Shown: positions 1 through 7,083, counted from the first letter of the stretch. The stretch: DNA of 10,761 nt from Thiohalocapsa sp. (GCF_019695415.1 NZ_JAIFKJ010000363.1:1733-12493); one strand, 5' to 3'. Notes: a model not told the origin generated them from the sequence alone. Made by a program: numbers and translations.

Positions 1-1041
1 GGGGCGCGGTGCGGCGGGATGACGGGTAAGGGCGCGGCCGCCGGCGCCCCCGCGGAACAGAGTATGCCCGAGGACGCCGCCAGGCACCCGCAGCCCGATG
101 CTACCCGCTGTGGCGGCCAGCTTGGTGGCCACCAGCGGCAGCACCAAGGCCAGCTCGGCCTCGCCGAGGAGCATCACGGCGAGGGTGTCGTAGCTGATGC
201 CCATGATCTGCGGCGTCCAGAGCGCGAGCACGCCAGTGAGCAGGCCGGCCAGGGGGAAGCTGGCGCTGCAGGGCCAGCGCCCGGTGTGGCGCAGCAGCCA
301 TGTCGCGAGGGCGGAGAAGGCCACAGCCAGCAGACCGATGCCGCCCCCTAACGTCAGCATCGCGAGGATTTCCCAGTGCGAGCCCAGGTGCTCCGGCACC
401 ACCGGAAAGCCCGGATCGTCCATAGCGAGCATGCGGCTCGCCATGGCGCCTACGACGGCGGCGACGATGACGGGCAGGAAGCGGTTTACCTGGTAACGGA
501 CACGCAGCACCTCGATGCTGAACACCACGCCCGCCAGCGGTGTGTCGAAAGCAGCGGCGATGGCCGCGGCCGCGCCTGCGGCGAGCAGGGTCCGCTCCTC
601 TTCGGCATCTAGGCCGAGCCGGGAGCCGACGAAGCTGGCGCTGCCCGCGCCGAGGTGCACCGCCGGCCCCTCCCGGTCCACGGAATGGCCGCCGACGATG
701 GCCACTACAGCACCCAGAAACTGCACCAGCATGTTGCTGAGCGGCAGACGCTCGCGGCCCGGGGCCTGCAGGCGCTTGAGCACATGGGTGACGCCGACAT
801 CGCGGCGGTCGCGGGGCAGCAGGTCAAAAGCGATGCCAAGCAATAGGCCGGCTGCGACGGGGAGTGCCAAACGTGCGGGGGCTGGGAGCACCTCGTAGCC
901 GTCGCCACCCGCGGCGGGCAACAACAGCCATTGGCCCCACTCGATGGCGCCACGGAAGCCGAGCACCACCAGGGCGGCCAGCAGACCGCTGATCACGCCG
1001 AGCAAGGTCAGGCGGAGGGAGGCGGCGTAGTCGTCGTCCAT
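1..1041 (-). CDS. ClC-family chloride channel/transporter, 3' end beyond the window
   Basis: Integral inner-membrane anion channel or exchanger; 347 codons are present and the frame is still open at base 1. Hydrophobic segments alternate with short polar loops throughout. Family landmarks are clear: DVGVTHVL (residues 81-88) in the first anion-site region, GHSVDREGPAVHLGA (118-132) with the gating glutamate at E124, and AAAAIAAAFDTPLAGVVFSIE (157-177). The third anion-site region is GLRVPGG (316-322). The position matching the internal proton glutamate of E. coli ClC-ec1 (E203) appears to be Val178, as in channel-type ClCs, so passive conduction is more likely than proton exchange (inference). 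The ATG at 1041 is chosen because an in-frame TAG lies about 30 bases upstream. No Shine-Dalgarno is visible, but a TAGAAT box sits 8 bases before the ATG. Any C-terminal CBS or TrkA domain would be outside the window. Residues after 322 drift from the usual motif (see findings). Confidence 0.9.
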   Translation of the reverse strand, partial: MDDDYAASLRLTLLGVISGLLAALVVLGFRGAIEWGQWLLLPAAGGDGYEVLPAPARLALPVAAGLLLGIAFDLLPRDRRDVGVTHVLKRLQAPGRERLPLSNMLVQFLGAVVAIVGGHSVDREGPAVHLGAGSASFVGSRLGLDAEEERTLLAAGAAAAIAAAFDTPLAGVVFSIEVLRVRYQVNRFLPVIVAAVVGAMASRMLAMDDPGFPVVPEHLGSHWEILAMLTLGGGIGLLAVAFSALATWLLRHTGRWPCSASFPLAGLLTGVLALWTPQIMGISYDTLAVMLLGEAELALVLPLVATKLAATAGSIGLRVPGGVLGHTLFRGGAGGRALTRHPAAPRP

Positions 1042-1049
1042 GCGGGTAC

Positions 1050-1055
1050 ATTCTA
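1050..1055 (-). promoter_or_regulatory. Candidate -10 box of the ClC gene, possibly leaderless
   Basis: On the minus strand TAGAAT matches the sigma-70 -10 consensus at five of six positions and ends 8 bases before the ClC ATG. Transcription would therefore begin at or next to the start codon. No good -35 hexamer is found 16-18 bases upstream. The absence of a Shine-Dalgarno fits a leaderless message, but a chance match cannot be excluded. Confidence 0.3.
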
Positions 1056-1183
1056 CCGGCGGGCTGGGCTACTGGCCGCAGCAGCGTGTCGTGTTCAGGG
1101 GTGTCCCGTTTGCTTTGGGGCTCCACTGGTGGCTGGATTGGGCTTCGATGCAGAGACCGACAGCGATGTGACGGGGATGGGAC

Positions 1184-1825
1184 TCACGCGCCGGCGGCAA
1201 GTGAGAGGTAGCGAGCGTGCAGGGCTCGGACCTTCGGCTCGAGGTCCTCGAGGTCGCGGGTGTTTTCGATGACGTCGTCCGCCGCTGCAAGGCGGTCTTC
1301 GCGGCTCGCCTGGCTCGCCATGATGCGCTTGACCTGCTCCGGCGTGAGACCGCTGCGGCGGCCGACGCGCTCGATGCAGAGGTCTTCCGGCGCATCTACC
1401 ACCAGTACCCGGTCGGCCATGTCGGTCTGGCCGGTTTCCACCAAGAGCGGGATGGCGAGCACCGCGTAGGGGCCCGCGGCCGCCGCCAGATCCGCCTGCA
1501 TGCGCGCGCGGATCATTGGGTGCAGGATGCCCTCCAGACGCTGGCGCGCGGCTGGGTCCGAGAACACCTGCTCGCGCAGCGCGGCACGGTCCAAGGCGCC
1601 GTCCGCCGCGATGACGTCTGTGCCGAAAGCGTCGGCGATGGGCGCCAGTGCCGACCCGCCCGGTGCTGTCAGCGCATGTGAGATCACATCGGCGTCAATG
1701 ACCGTGACGCCGAGCTTCACGAAAAGTGCTGCAACGGCGCTCTTGCCGCTGCCGATGCCGCCTGTGAGCGCCACCGCGAAGGGGTGGTCGGGATGCTCGA
1801 CTCGGTGGTCTGTCTCCGTGCTCAT
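1184..1825 (-). CDS. coaE: Dephospho-CoA kinase CoaE
   Basis: Cytosolic enzyme that phosphorylates the 3'-hydroxyl of dephospho-CoA with ATP, the last step of coenzyme A synthesis. At 213 residues it is of usual length. After a polar 15-residue N-terminus it shows the P-loop GGIGSGKS (residues 22-29), the IDAD segment (43-46) carrying the conserved catalytic-region aspartates, a conserved LHP near the CoA domain, IPLLVETG, and a C-terminal ASREDRLAAADDVIEN segment that matches the family lid and adenine region. The ATG at 1825 lies one base after the pilD stop, so translation is almost certainly coupled to pilD. This is the usual pilD-coaE order of gammaproteobacteria. No yacG or zapD follows as it often does; a ClC gene follows after about 140 bases. 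Expression probably depends on the pil transcript unless an internal promoter exists. Confidence 0.97.
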   Translation of the reverse strand: MSTETDHRVEHPDHPFAVALTGGIGSGKSAVAALFVKLGVTVIDADVISHALTAPGGSALAPIADAFGTDVIAADGALDRAALREQVFSDPAARQRLEGILHPMIRARMQADLAAAAGPYAVLAIPLLVETGQTDMADRVLVVDAPEDLCIERVGRRSGLTPEQVKRIMASQASREDRLAAADDVIENTRDLEDLEPKVRALHARYLSLAAGA

Positions 1826-1826
1826 C

Positions 1827-2753
1827 TCAGCTGATTCCGCTGAAGTTCAGATAAGCGGCGGTGATTTCCTGTCCCCAGAGCAGGTTCACCCAGCCGGAGA
1901 TGGCCAGAAACGGTCCAAAGGGAATGGGTGTTTCGCGCCCGTTGCGGCCCGTGACTACCAGGGCGATGCCGAACGCCGCTCCGGGCACCGCCCACAACCG
2001 CACTTTCTGCGGCAGGGTCTGCCAGCCCAGCCAGTCTCCAAAGGGCGCTACCAGCTTGAAGGCGCCGCGGCCCATGCCCTCCTTGCCCTTGATCAGCCGG
2101 AAGGCGTGGAATACCAGCCAGAAGGTGAGATAGCCGGCGGCGGCGCCGAGGATGGCTGCCCGGCTGCCGACGAACAAGTCCCACAGGCTCAGTACCAGGC
2201 CGAGCCACAAGAGTGGCAGCGTGATGTCGTCCGGCAGTATCTGGGTGTCGGCGTCGATGAAGGCGAGGGCCACGAGCCCCCAGGTGAGCACCAGTGCGGC
2301 GGCAGCCTGCGGTGTCGGCCCGAACTGCCAGACCACCAGCAGCGACAACAGGGCGGTCAGTGCCTCGACTGCGGGGTACCGCCAGGAGATGGCGCCGCCG
2401 CAGGCGCTGCAGCGCCCTCGCAGCGCGAGCCAGCTTAGGATGGGGATGTTCTCCCAGGGGCGAATGCGGTGGCCGCAGAGGGGGCAGTGGGAGGCGGGGC
2501 GCGATAGGCTCAGCGCCGGCGCAGCGGGCGCCTCTGCGTGCACAGGCTCCGGCGGCGGCTCCTCCGCCTGGACAGCATCGGCGGCCGCAAGCGCTGCACA
2601 CTCCGCGCGCCACTCCTGCTCCATGATGCGCGGCAGGCGGGCGATGACAACGTTGATGAAGCTGCCCATGATGAGGCCCAGGAGCAGGACGCTCGTGAAC
2701 AGCAGCGCCGGCGTCTCGAAGAGCGTGGCGAATAGTGCGTCGGTGGGGTCCAT
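1827..2753 (-). CDS. pilD: Type IV prepilin peptidase / N-methyltransferase PilD, with an altered second catalytic motif
   Basis: Polytopic inner-membrane bifunctional enzyme that cleaves prepilin leaders and N-methylates the new terminus. The 308 residues show LLLGLIMGSFINVVIARLP (23-41), the two zinc-type cysteine pairs C90/C93 and C115/C118, FIDADTQILPDDITLP (165-180) with the first catalytic aspartate region, KGKEGMG (222-228), and a C-terminal PIPFGPFLAISGW segment (277-288), all typical of the family. A long Ala/Pro/Glu-rich cytosolic insert (about 45-87) precedes the first cysteines. The striking oddity is the second catalytic motif, normally GxGD: here it is GRGA (228-231), and the usual GAWLGW reads GDWLGW with Asp240. 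The Ala codon is at 2061-2063. The gene starts 42 bases after pilC and ends one base before coaE. No obvious Shine-Dalgarno precedes the ATG. Identity is secure; activity is in doubt. Confidence 0.95.
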   Translation of the reverse strand: MDPTDALFATLFETPALLFTSVLLLGLIMGSFINVVIARLPRIMEQEWRAECAALAAADAVQAEEPPPEPVHAEAPAAPALSLSRPASHCPLCGHRIRPWENIPILSWLALRGRCSACGGAISWRYPAVEALTALLSLLVVWQFGPTPQAAAALVLTWGLVALAFIDADTQILPDDITLPLLWLGLVLSLWDLFVGSRAAILGAAAGYLTFWLVFHAFRLIKGKEGMGRGAFKLVAPFGDWLGWQTLPQKVRLWAVPGAAFGIALVVTGRNGRETPIPFGPFLAISGWVNLLWGQEITAAYLNFSGIS

Positions 2754-2795
2754 GACAGTAGACGGCCGTCGGCCATGCGTCGCCGCGGCTGGCGC

Positions 2796-4034
2796 TCAAA
2801 CCACGGCCGCGAGCTTGAAGATGGGCAGGTACATGGCCACCACCAGTCCGCCCACCAGACCGCCGATGACCACCATGATGAGCGGCTCCAGCAGGCTGCT
2901 CAGGGCATCCACGGCGTTGTCGACTTCTTCTTCGTAGAAGTCCGCCACCTTCGCGAGCATCTCGTCCAGGGCGCCGGACTCCTCGCCGATGGCGGTCATC
3001 TGGATGACCATGTGCGGGAACAGGTCGCGCTGGCGCATGCTGAGCTGCAGGCTCTGGCCCGTCGCGACATCCTCACGCATTTTCTGCACGGCAGTGCTGT
3101 AGACGATGTTGCCAGTAGCGCCGGCCACCGAGCCCAGCGCCTCCACCAGAGGTACGCCGGCGGCGAACATGGTGGATAGGGTGCGCGCGAACCGGGCGAT
3201 GGCCGCCTTGTTGAGAATGCCGCCGATCACCGGGATCTTGAGCGCAGCGCGGTCGATGAGCTCACGGAAGTTGCGCGAGCGCTTGAACAGCTGACCGATG
3301 GCCCAGACGGCGGCGCCTGTGCCCAGGGCCACGGCCCACCAGTACGCTCGCAGCATGTCGGAGAGCCCGATCACCAGCAGCGTGAAGGGGGGCAAATCCG
3401 CGCCGAAGCTGCTGAACAGCGCTTTGAACTGGGGGATGACAAAGAGCAGGATTACCACGGTGACGGCGATGGCCACCAGGATGACCGCCGCCGGATAGAA
3501 CATCGCCTTCTTGATCTTGCCCTTGATGGATTCGGTCTTTTCTTTGTAGGTCGCTATCTTGTCCAGCAGGATGTCCAGCACGCCGGCGGCCTCGCCGGCG
3601 GCCACCAGGTTGCAGACGAGGTCGTCGAAATAGCGCGGGTGCTTGCGCAGGGCATCGGCCATGGCGGTGCCGCTTTCGATGTCCTGTTTGATGGCGAGCA
3701 CCAAGTCCTGCATGCTCGGGTTGTCATGGCCCCGGCCGACGACATCGAAGGCCTGCACCAGCGGCACGCCTGCGGTCATCAGGGTGGCCAGCTGGCGGCT
3801 GAAGACAGCGAGGTCCTGGCTCGTGATCTTGCGCTTGCGGCCACCAAACAGTGGCTGCAGCTTCTTGCGAACCTTGGTCGGATTGACACCCTGACGGCGA
3901 AGATCGGCGCGCACCAGGGCAATGGTCGGTGCACGCAGCTCCCCTTTGACGCGGTTGCCGCGCCGGTCCACACCCTCCCAGGCGAACACATGGGCCTTCT
4001 CGGTCTTGGGCTTCTGGAGGGCGGTGACGGCCAT
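2796..4034 (-). CDS. pilC: Type IV pilus inner-membrane platform protein PilC (T2SS F family)
   Basis: Inner-membrane platform of the type IV pilus machine; its cytoplasmic domains sit in the ring of the PilB and PilT ATPases and couple ATP hydrolysis to pilin insertion. The 412 residues have the standard layout: an N-terminal polar region beginning HVFAWEGVDRRG (15-26), a first T2SSF domain (about 75-200) with SRQLATLMTAGVPLVQAF, a first membrane segment (about 181-200), a second hydrophobic stretch (about 228-250), a second T2SSF domain (about 278-400) with ARTLSTMFAAGVPLVEAL, and a C-terminal membrane segment (about 383-405). The duplicated TLMTAGVPL/TMFAAGVPL motif marks the two domains, and GEESGALDEML (350-360) is conserved in the family. 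It lies between pilB (90-base gap) and pilD (42-base gap). The ribosome binding site is weak (GGGA about 8 bases upstream). Confidence 0.97.
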   Translation of the reverse strand: MAVTALQKPKTEKAHVFAWEGVDRRGNRVKGELRAPTIALVRADLRRQGVNPTKVRKKLQPLFGGRKRKITSQDLAVFSRQLATLMTAGVPLVQAFDVVGRGHDNPSMQDLVLAIKQDIESGTAMADALRKHPRYFDDLVCNLVAAGEAAGVLDILLDKIATYKEKTESIKGKIKKAMFYPAAVILVAIAVTVVILLFVIPQFKALFSSFGADLPPFTLLVIGLSDMLRAYWWAVALGTGAAVWAIGQLFKRSRNFRELIDRAALKIPVIGGILNKAAIARFARTLSTMFAAGVPLVEALGSVAGATGNIVYSTAVQKMREDVATGQSLQLSMRQRDLFPHMVIQMTAIGEESGALDEMLAKVADFYEEEVDNAVDALSSLLEPLIMVVIGGLVGGLVVAMYLPIFKLAAVV

Positions 4035-4086
4035 GGTTTGGTCCCGGTGGCGGGTCTTGCGGGCGCTTGCCGATGGTTCTGGGCTC

Positions 4087-4112
4087 GCGACCGCCGGCGC
4101 GTCGTCGGTCGC
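4087..4112 (-). other. Inverted repeat in the pilB-pilC gap
   Basis: A perfect 7-bp inverted repeat (GCGACCG and CGGTCGC, 12-base loop) fills part of the 90-base gap between the pilB stop and the pilC start. No T-run follows on the minus strand, so it is not a standard intrinsic terminator. It could be an mRNA processing or stability hairpin that sets the PilB to PilC ratio, or GC-rich chance. Confidence 0.35.
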
Positions 4113-4124
4113 GGCGCCTTGGCG

Positions 4125-5843
4125 CTAGTCTTTGATTACCCGGTTCAGCTCGAGCAGGCTGGTCACGCCGGCTTTGACCTTGCGCAGTCCGGCGCGGCGC
4201 AGGTCCGCGTAGCCTTCTTTCTCGGCTTGCTCTGCGAGCTGGATGGAGTTGCCGCCCCCCATAATGAGCCGGCCCATCGCTTCCGATACCTTGATCACCT
4301 GAAAGATGCCGACGCGGCCCTTATAGCCGTCGACGCAGCGGCTGCAGCCTACGGCCTTGTAAACGGTTATGCCCTCGGCGATCTCCGCTTCGGCGAAGCC
4401 CTCTTCGATGAGTGCCTCATTGGGCAGATCGTCTTGTTCGCGGCAGTGCGGGCAGAGCCGCCGCACGAGGCGCTGCGCCATGATCAGCAGCACGGACGAA
4501 GCAATGTTGAACGGCGGTACACCCATGTTCGCAAGACGCGTCAGGCACTGCGGCGCGTCATTGGTGTGCAGGGTCGACAGCACCAGGTGGCCCGTCTGGG
4601 CCGCCTTGACGGCGATCTCGGCGGTTTCCAGGTCGCGGATCTCCCCCACCATGACGATGTCCGGGTCCTGGCGCAGGAAGGCGCGCAGCGCGGCGGCGAA
4701 GGTCATCCCTGTTTTTGGATTCATGTTGACTTGATTGATGCCTGGGACCTGAATCTCCACCGGGTCCTCGACGGTGGCGATGTTGACGTCCGCGGCGTTC
4801 AGGATATTGAGCGCGCTGTAGAGCGATACGGTCTTGCCCGAGCCGGTGGGGCCGGTGACCAGGATCATCCCGTAGGGCTTCTTGATGCACGCTAGAAAGG
4901 CCGCCTTCTGCTCTGGTTCCATGCCGAGCTCGTCGATGCCCACGGTGGCAGCGCTGGAGTCGAGAATTCGGAGCACCACCTTTTCGCCGTACAAGGTTGG
5001 CAGCGTGTTCACGCGGAAGTCGATGTCGCGGGTGCGGCTCAGCTTCAGCTTGATGCGCCCGTCCTGGGGCAGGCGCCGCTCGGCGATGTTCATGCGCGAC
5101 ATGACCTTGAGCCGCGCCACCAGCCGTCCGGCGATGCTGATGGGCGGGTTGGCTACCTCGCGCAGCATGCCGTCCTGCCGATAGCGAATACGAAATGACT
5201 TCTCGTAGGGCTCGAAGTGGATGTCCGACGCGGACGCCGCGATGGCGTCCACGAGCACCTTGTTGACGTAGCGCACCACCGGGGCGTCGTCAACGTTGAG
5301 ATCGGAGTCATCGCCGCCGAGCCCCTGCTCGTCGTCACTGGTGATGCCGAGGTTATCCAGGTCCGCATCCATGAGGTCCGCCATGGTCGTTCCCTGGGCA
5401 TCGATCGCTTGATCGATGGCGGCGGCAAGCTTGGCCTCCTCCACGAGGATGGCATCCGTCGCCATGCCCGTGCTGAAGCGGATTTCTTCCAATGCGCGGT
5501 CGTTGGTCGGATCCGAGACCGCCAAGAAGAGCCGGTTGCCCCGCTTGTGGATGGGCAATACCCGGTGCTTGCGAATCAGCTTCTCGTCGACCAACGTGAA
5601 GGGTAGGGTCTGCGGGTCGACGGCGTCGAGGTCCAGCAGCGGTACGCCGAACTCCTGGCAGGCCGCGACGGCGACGCTGCGGCTGTCCAGCACCTTCTCC
5701 GAGACCAAGTACTGGATTAGGGATTGACGTCGCCGCGTGGCTTCGGTTTGGGCATTTTGCGCTTGCTGCTCGCTGAGCAAGCCGTCCCGCACCAATCGCT
5801 GCGCCAAGCCGCTTGGTGGGATCTGAGCCTGTTCAGTGGACAT
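4125..5843 (-). CDS. pilB: Type IV pilus extension ATPase PilB (GspE/PulE family)
   Basis: Cytoplasmic hexameric ATPase that drives pilin polymerisation. The 572 residues match the family length. In order: an N-terminal MshEN/GspE-N region (about 12-150), an Asp/Glu-rich linker (about 155-186), an N2 domain with ASASDIHFEPYEKSFRIRYR (203-222), Walker A GPTGSGKT (331-338), the Asp box VEDPVE (358-363), Walker B DIVMVGEIRD (395-404), the His box HLVLSTLHTND (419-429), and the four-cysteine metal motif C464/C467 and C500/C503. All catalytic motifs are intact. Spacing from C467 to C500 fits PilB or GspE and is absent from the retraction ATPase PilT, which also lacks the long N-terminal region. 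The ATG at 5843 has an AGGA about 8 bases upstream. It is the first gene of the pilB-pilC-pilD-coaE cluster; a sigma-54-like element lies about 60 bases upstream of the start. Confidence 0.98.
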   Translation of the reverse strand: MSTEQAQIPPSGLAQRLVRDGLLSEQQAQNAQTEATRRRQSLIQYLVSEKVLDSRSVAVAACQEFGVPLLDLDAVDPQTLPFTLVDEKLIRKHRVLPIHKRGNRLFLAVSDPTNDRALEEIRFSTGMATDAILVEEAKLAAAIDQAIDAQGTTMADLMDADLDNLGITSDDEQGLGGDDSDLNVDDAPVVRYVNKVLVDAIAASASDIHFEPYEKSFRIRYRQDGMLREVANPPISIAGRLVARLKVMSRMNIAERRLPQDGRIKLKLSRTRDIDFRVNTLPTLYGEKVVLRILDSSAATVGIDELGMEPEQKAAFLACIKKPYGMILVTGPTGSGKTVSLYSALNILNAADVNIATVEDPVEIQVPGINQVNMNPKTGMTFAAALRAFLRQDPDIVMVGEIRDLETAEIAVKAAQTGHLVLSTLHTNDAPQCLTRLANMGVPPFNIASSVLLIMAQRLVRRLCPHCREQDDLPNEALIEEGFAEAEIAEGITVYKAVGCSRCVDGYKGRVGIFQVIKVSEAMGRLIMGGGNSIQLAEQAEKEGYADLRRAGLRKVKAGVTSLLELNRVIKD

Positions 5844-5860
5844 ACAGGATCCTCGCTCGG

Positions 5861-5875
5861 GCCCGCCTTACGGGC
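5861..5875 (-). other. Small hairpin in the pilB leader
   Basis: GCCCG and CGGGC form a 5-bp stem with a 5-base loop, about 18 bases upstream of the pilB ATG and just before the ribosome binding site. It would lie inside the leader if transcription starts at the proposed sigma-54 site. Short stems are common in GC-rich DNA. Confidence 0.2.
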
Positions 5876-5898
5876 TCGTCTGCAGGATTTCGCAGCGC

Positions 5899-5915
5899 AT
5901 GCAACAGTCGGCCCT
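5899..5915 (-). promoter_or_regulatory. rpoN site: Candidate sigma-54 (-24/-12) promoter for the pilB operon
   Basis: Read on the minus strand, AGGGCCGACTGTTGCA carries GG, ten bases, then GC, the spacing required by sigma-54. The CG of the -24 half and the full TTGCA of the -12 half agree with the consensus TGGCACG-N4-TTGCW; mismatches are the leading T and the CA after GG. Transcription would start near 5889 and give a leader of about 46 bases. Sigma-54 control of pilin genes (pilA) is well established in Pseudomonas; control of pilB here is inference. Confidence 0.35.
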
Positions 5916-5932
5916 CGGCGTGGGCAGCCTGC

Positions 5933-5950
5933 GGCGGCTTGGACGCCGCC
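5933..5950 (-). terminator. Hairpin downstream of the NYN gene, possible terminator
   Basis: GGCGGC and GCCGCC form a perfect 6-bp GC stem with a 6-base loop, about 58 bases beyond the NYN gene's stop and upstream of the pilB promoter candidate. No T-run follows, so this is at best a weak or Rho-assisted terminator. Confidence 0.25.
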
Positions 5951-6007
5951 CTTGAGCCTCCAGTCTAGCCCGTCCGTGGGTCTTGGAAGTATGGCTTCGG
6001 TCGGGCC

Positions 6008-6841
6008 TCAACGATTGACGCCAAACGCGAGCCGTACGTTCTGGGCCACGAGCCCGTTGTCTTTCTGCTCGCTCTCGGCCAAGTAGAATTCCAGGATCGT
6101 CTCGCGATTCAGCAGCTGCTCTTCGTTCACGTCCTCTGCGACTTCGTTGGCGTGGCAGAAGACGCTGACGTATGGCGAGCTCGGGTCCCGCGGGTCGGTG
6201 ATCCACAAATTGGGCGAAATATGACTCATGAAGCGCAGGAAGCCGTAACCTTTGTCCGGGAACCACTTGGTGCAGACGCCCCTAACGCAGGAGCCGGGCT
6301 TGCCCCATTCGTTGCGCGGCTCATAGGACACCGGCAGCAGGTCGGGGATCAGGAATCCGGACCAGAAGTTGTCCGCCTCCTGTTGCAGCTGGCGGCTGAC
6401 GTTCTTGAAGCCGATCAGCTCCACGCGGCAGCCGCGGTTCTGCAGGGCATTCACGACCTGTAGAAAGTCGCCGTCGCCGGTCACCAGGATGACCTGCTCC
6501 AGCTTCTCGGCCTGCAGCATCGCGTCCACGGCCATGTCGAGATCGGCGTTGGCCTTGGTGGAGACGTTGCCCATCTCGTCCGTGTAGCGCCGGACGTGCT
6601 TGACGGTAATCTTCCAGCCGAAGTCTCGGACCATCTGTTGGTAGGCGCGGGATTTCTTCTTGTACTCCGGGTCTTCGTCGGCGCGTTGGGCGTCGTAGGC
6701 AATGTAGGTATTCAGGCGTTGCAGAATGCCGTCCTGGCGTGCGGCGAAGTTGCGCAGCACGTCGTAGCGCATCTGATAACCGCCGTTGTAGCGAATGTTC
6801 TCTGCGTCCACGTAGACGCCGACTCTCGGCAGGGATGGCAA
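6008..6841 (-). CDS. NYN (LabA/PIN-like) domain protein fused to a C-terminal cold-shock-like domain
   Basis: Predicted RNA-binding protein, perhaps a ribonuclease. With the TTG at 6841 it is 277 residues. The N-terminal NYN domain (about 6-165) shows VGVYVDAEN (7-15), KANADLDMAVDAM (96-108) and VTGDGDF (120-126), giving the acidic cluster D12, D100/D102, D123 and D125 expected of this PIN-like fold. A second region (about 186-273) resembles a cold-shock domain: VCTKWFPDKGYGFLRF (189-204) with an RNP1-like core, a roughly 20-residue insertion, VFCHANEV (227-234) as RNP2, and a closing AQNVRLAF. The TTG has AGGAG nine bases upstream. An ATG at 7045 would add 68 Pro/Arg/Ser/Thr-rich residues unlike the family and would bury a palindrome, so TTG is preferred. 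It lies between acs and pilB with sizable gaps, so it is probably transcribed alone. Substrate is unknown. Confidence 0.88.
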   Translation of the reverse strand: MPSLPRVGVYVDAENIRYNGGYQMRYDVLRNFAARQDGILQRLNTYIAYDAQRADEDPEYKKKSRAYQQMVRDFGWKITVKHVRRYTDEMGNVSTKANADLDMAVDAMLQAEKLEQVILVTGDGDFLQVVNALQNRGCRVELIGFKNVSRQLQQEADNFWSGFLIPDLLPVSYEPRNEWGKPGSCVRGVCTKWFPDKGYGFLRFMSHISPNLWITDPRDPSSPYVSVFCHANEVAEDVNEEQLLNRETILEFYLAESEQKDNGLVAQNVRLAFGVNR

Positions 6842-6850
6842 GACTGGGGG

Positions 6851-6855
6851 CTCCT
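6851..6855 (-). promoter_or_regulatory. Ribosome binding site supporting the TTG start of the NYN gene
   Basis: AGGAG on the minus strand, nine bases before the TTG at 6841. No comparable site precedes the ATG at 7045, so this decides the start choice. Confidence 0.6.
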
Positions 6856-6904
6856 GTTGGTCTGGTTGCGCTCGTGTGGACAAAGTGGCGGCCGGCCGCG
6901 TCCG

Positions 6905-6919
6905 CGACGTTAAACGTCG
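6905..6919. promoter_or_regulatory. Perfect palindrome upstream of the NYN gene, operator candidate
   Basis: CGACGTT-A-AACGTCG is a perfect inverted repeat with 7-bp arms around a single base, about 64 bases upstream of the TTG start. It is AT-richer at its core than its surroundings. The compact symmetry suits a dimeric repressor or activator site rather than a terminator hairpin, because the one-base loop cannot form in RNA without opening the stem. The cognate protein is unknown. Confidence 0.4.
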
Positions 6920-7083
6920 GGGCGGAGCGCTGCCGGTTCGGAGCGCGGTGTGTCGGTAGGAAAGCGGGCCGAGATTGCATGGCGGCTCTGGTACTGAGCA
7001 GGGGTGCATGCTCGGCGTGGGGCGGGGGTACTGCTGGCGCGGCACCTCGCGGCGGACCTGGCAGCGGCCGATCCGGCGCAGAT

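Noticed and set aside
1500..2438. 312-codon plus-strand open frame over coaE and pilD
   Set aside because: It crosses two confident genes and has low-complexity composition (Arg, Ser, Pro, Ala, Gln) typical of shadow frames.
1822..2799. 325-codon minus-strand frame overlapping pilD in another phase
   Set aside because: The pilD frame carries the peptidase motifs; this one is Arg/His/Pro-rich without any motif.
3639..4895. 418-codon plus-strand open frame antisense to pilB and pilC
   Set aside because: It covers intact catalytic motifs of pilB and the pilC start on the other strand, has no recognisable domain, and long antisense frames are expected in GC-rich genes.
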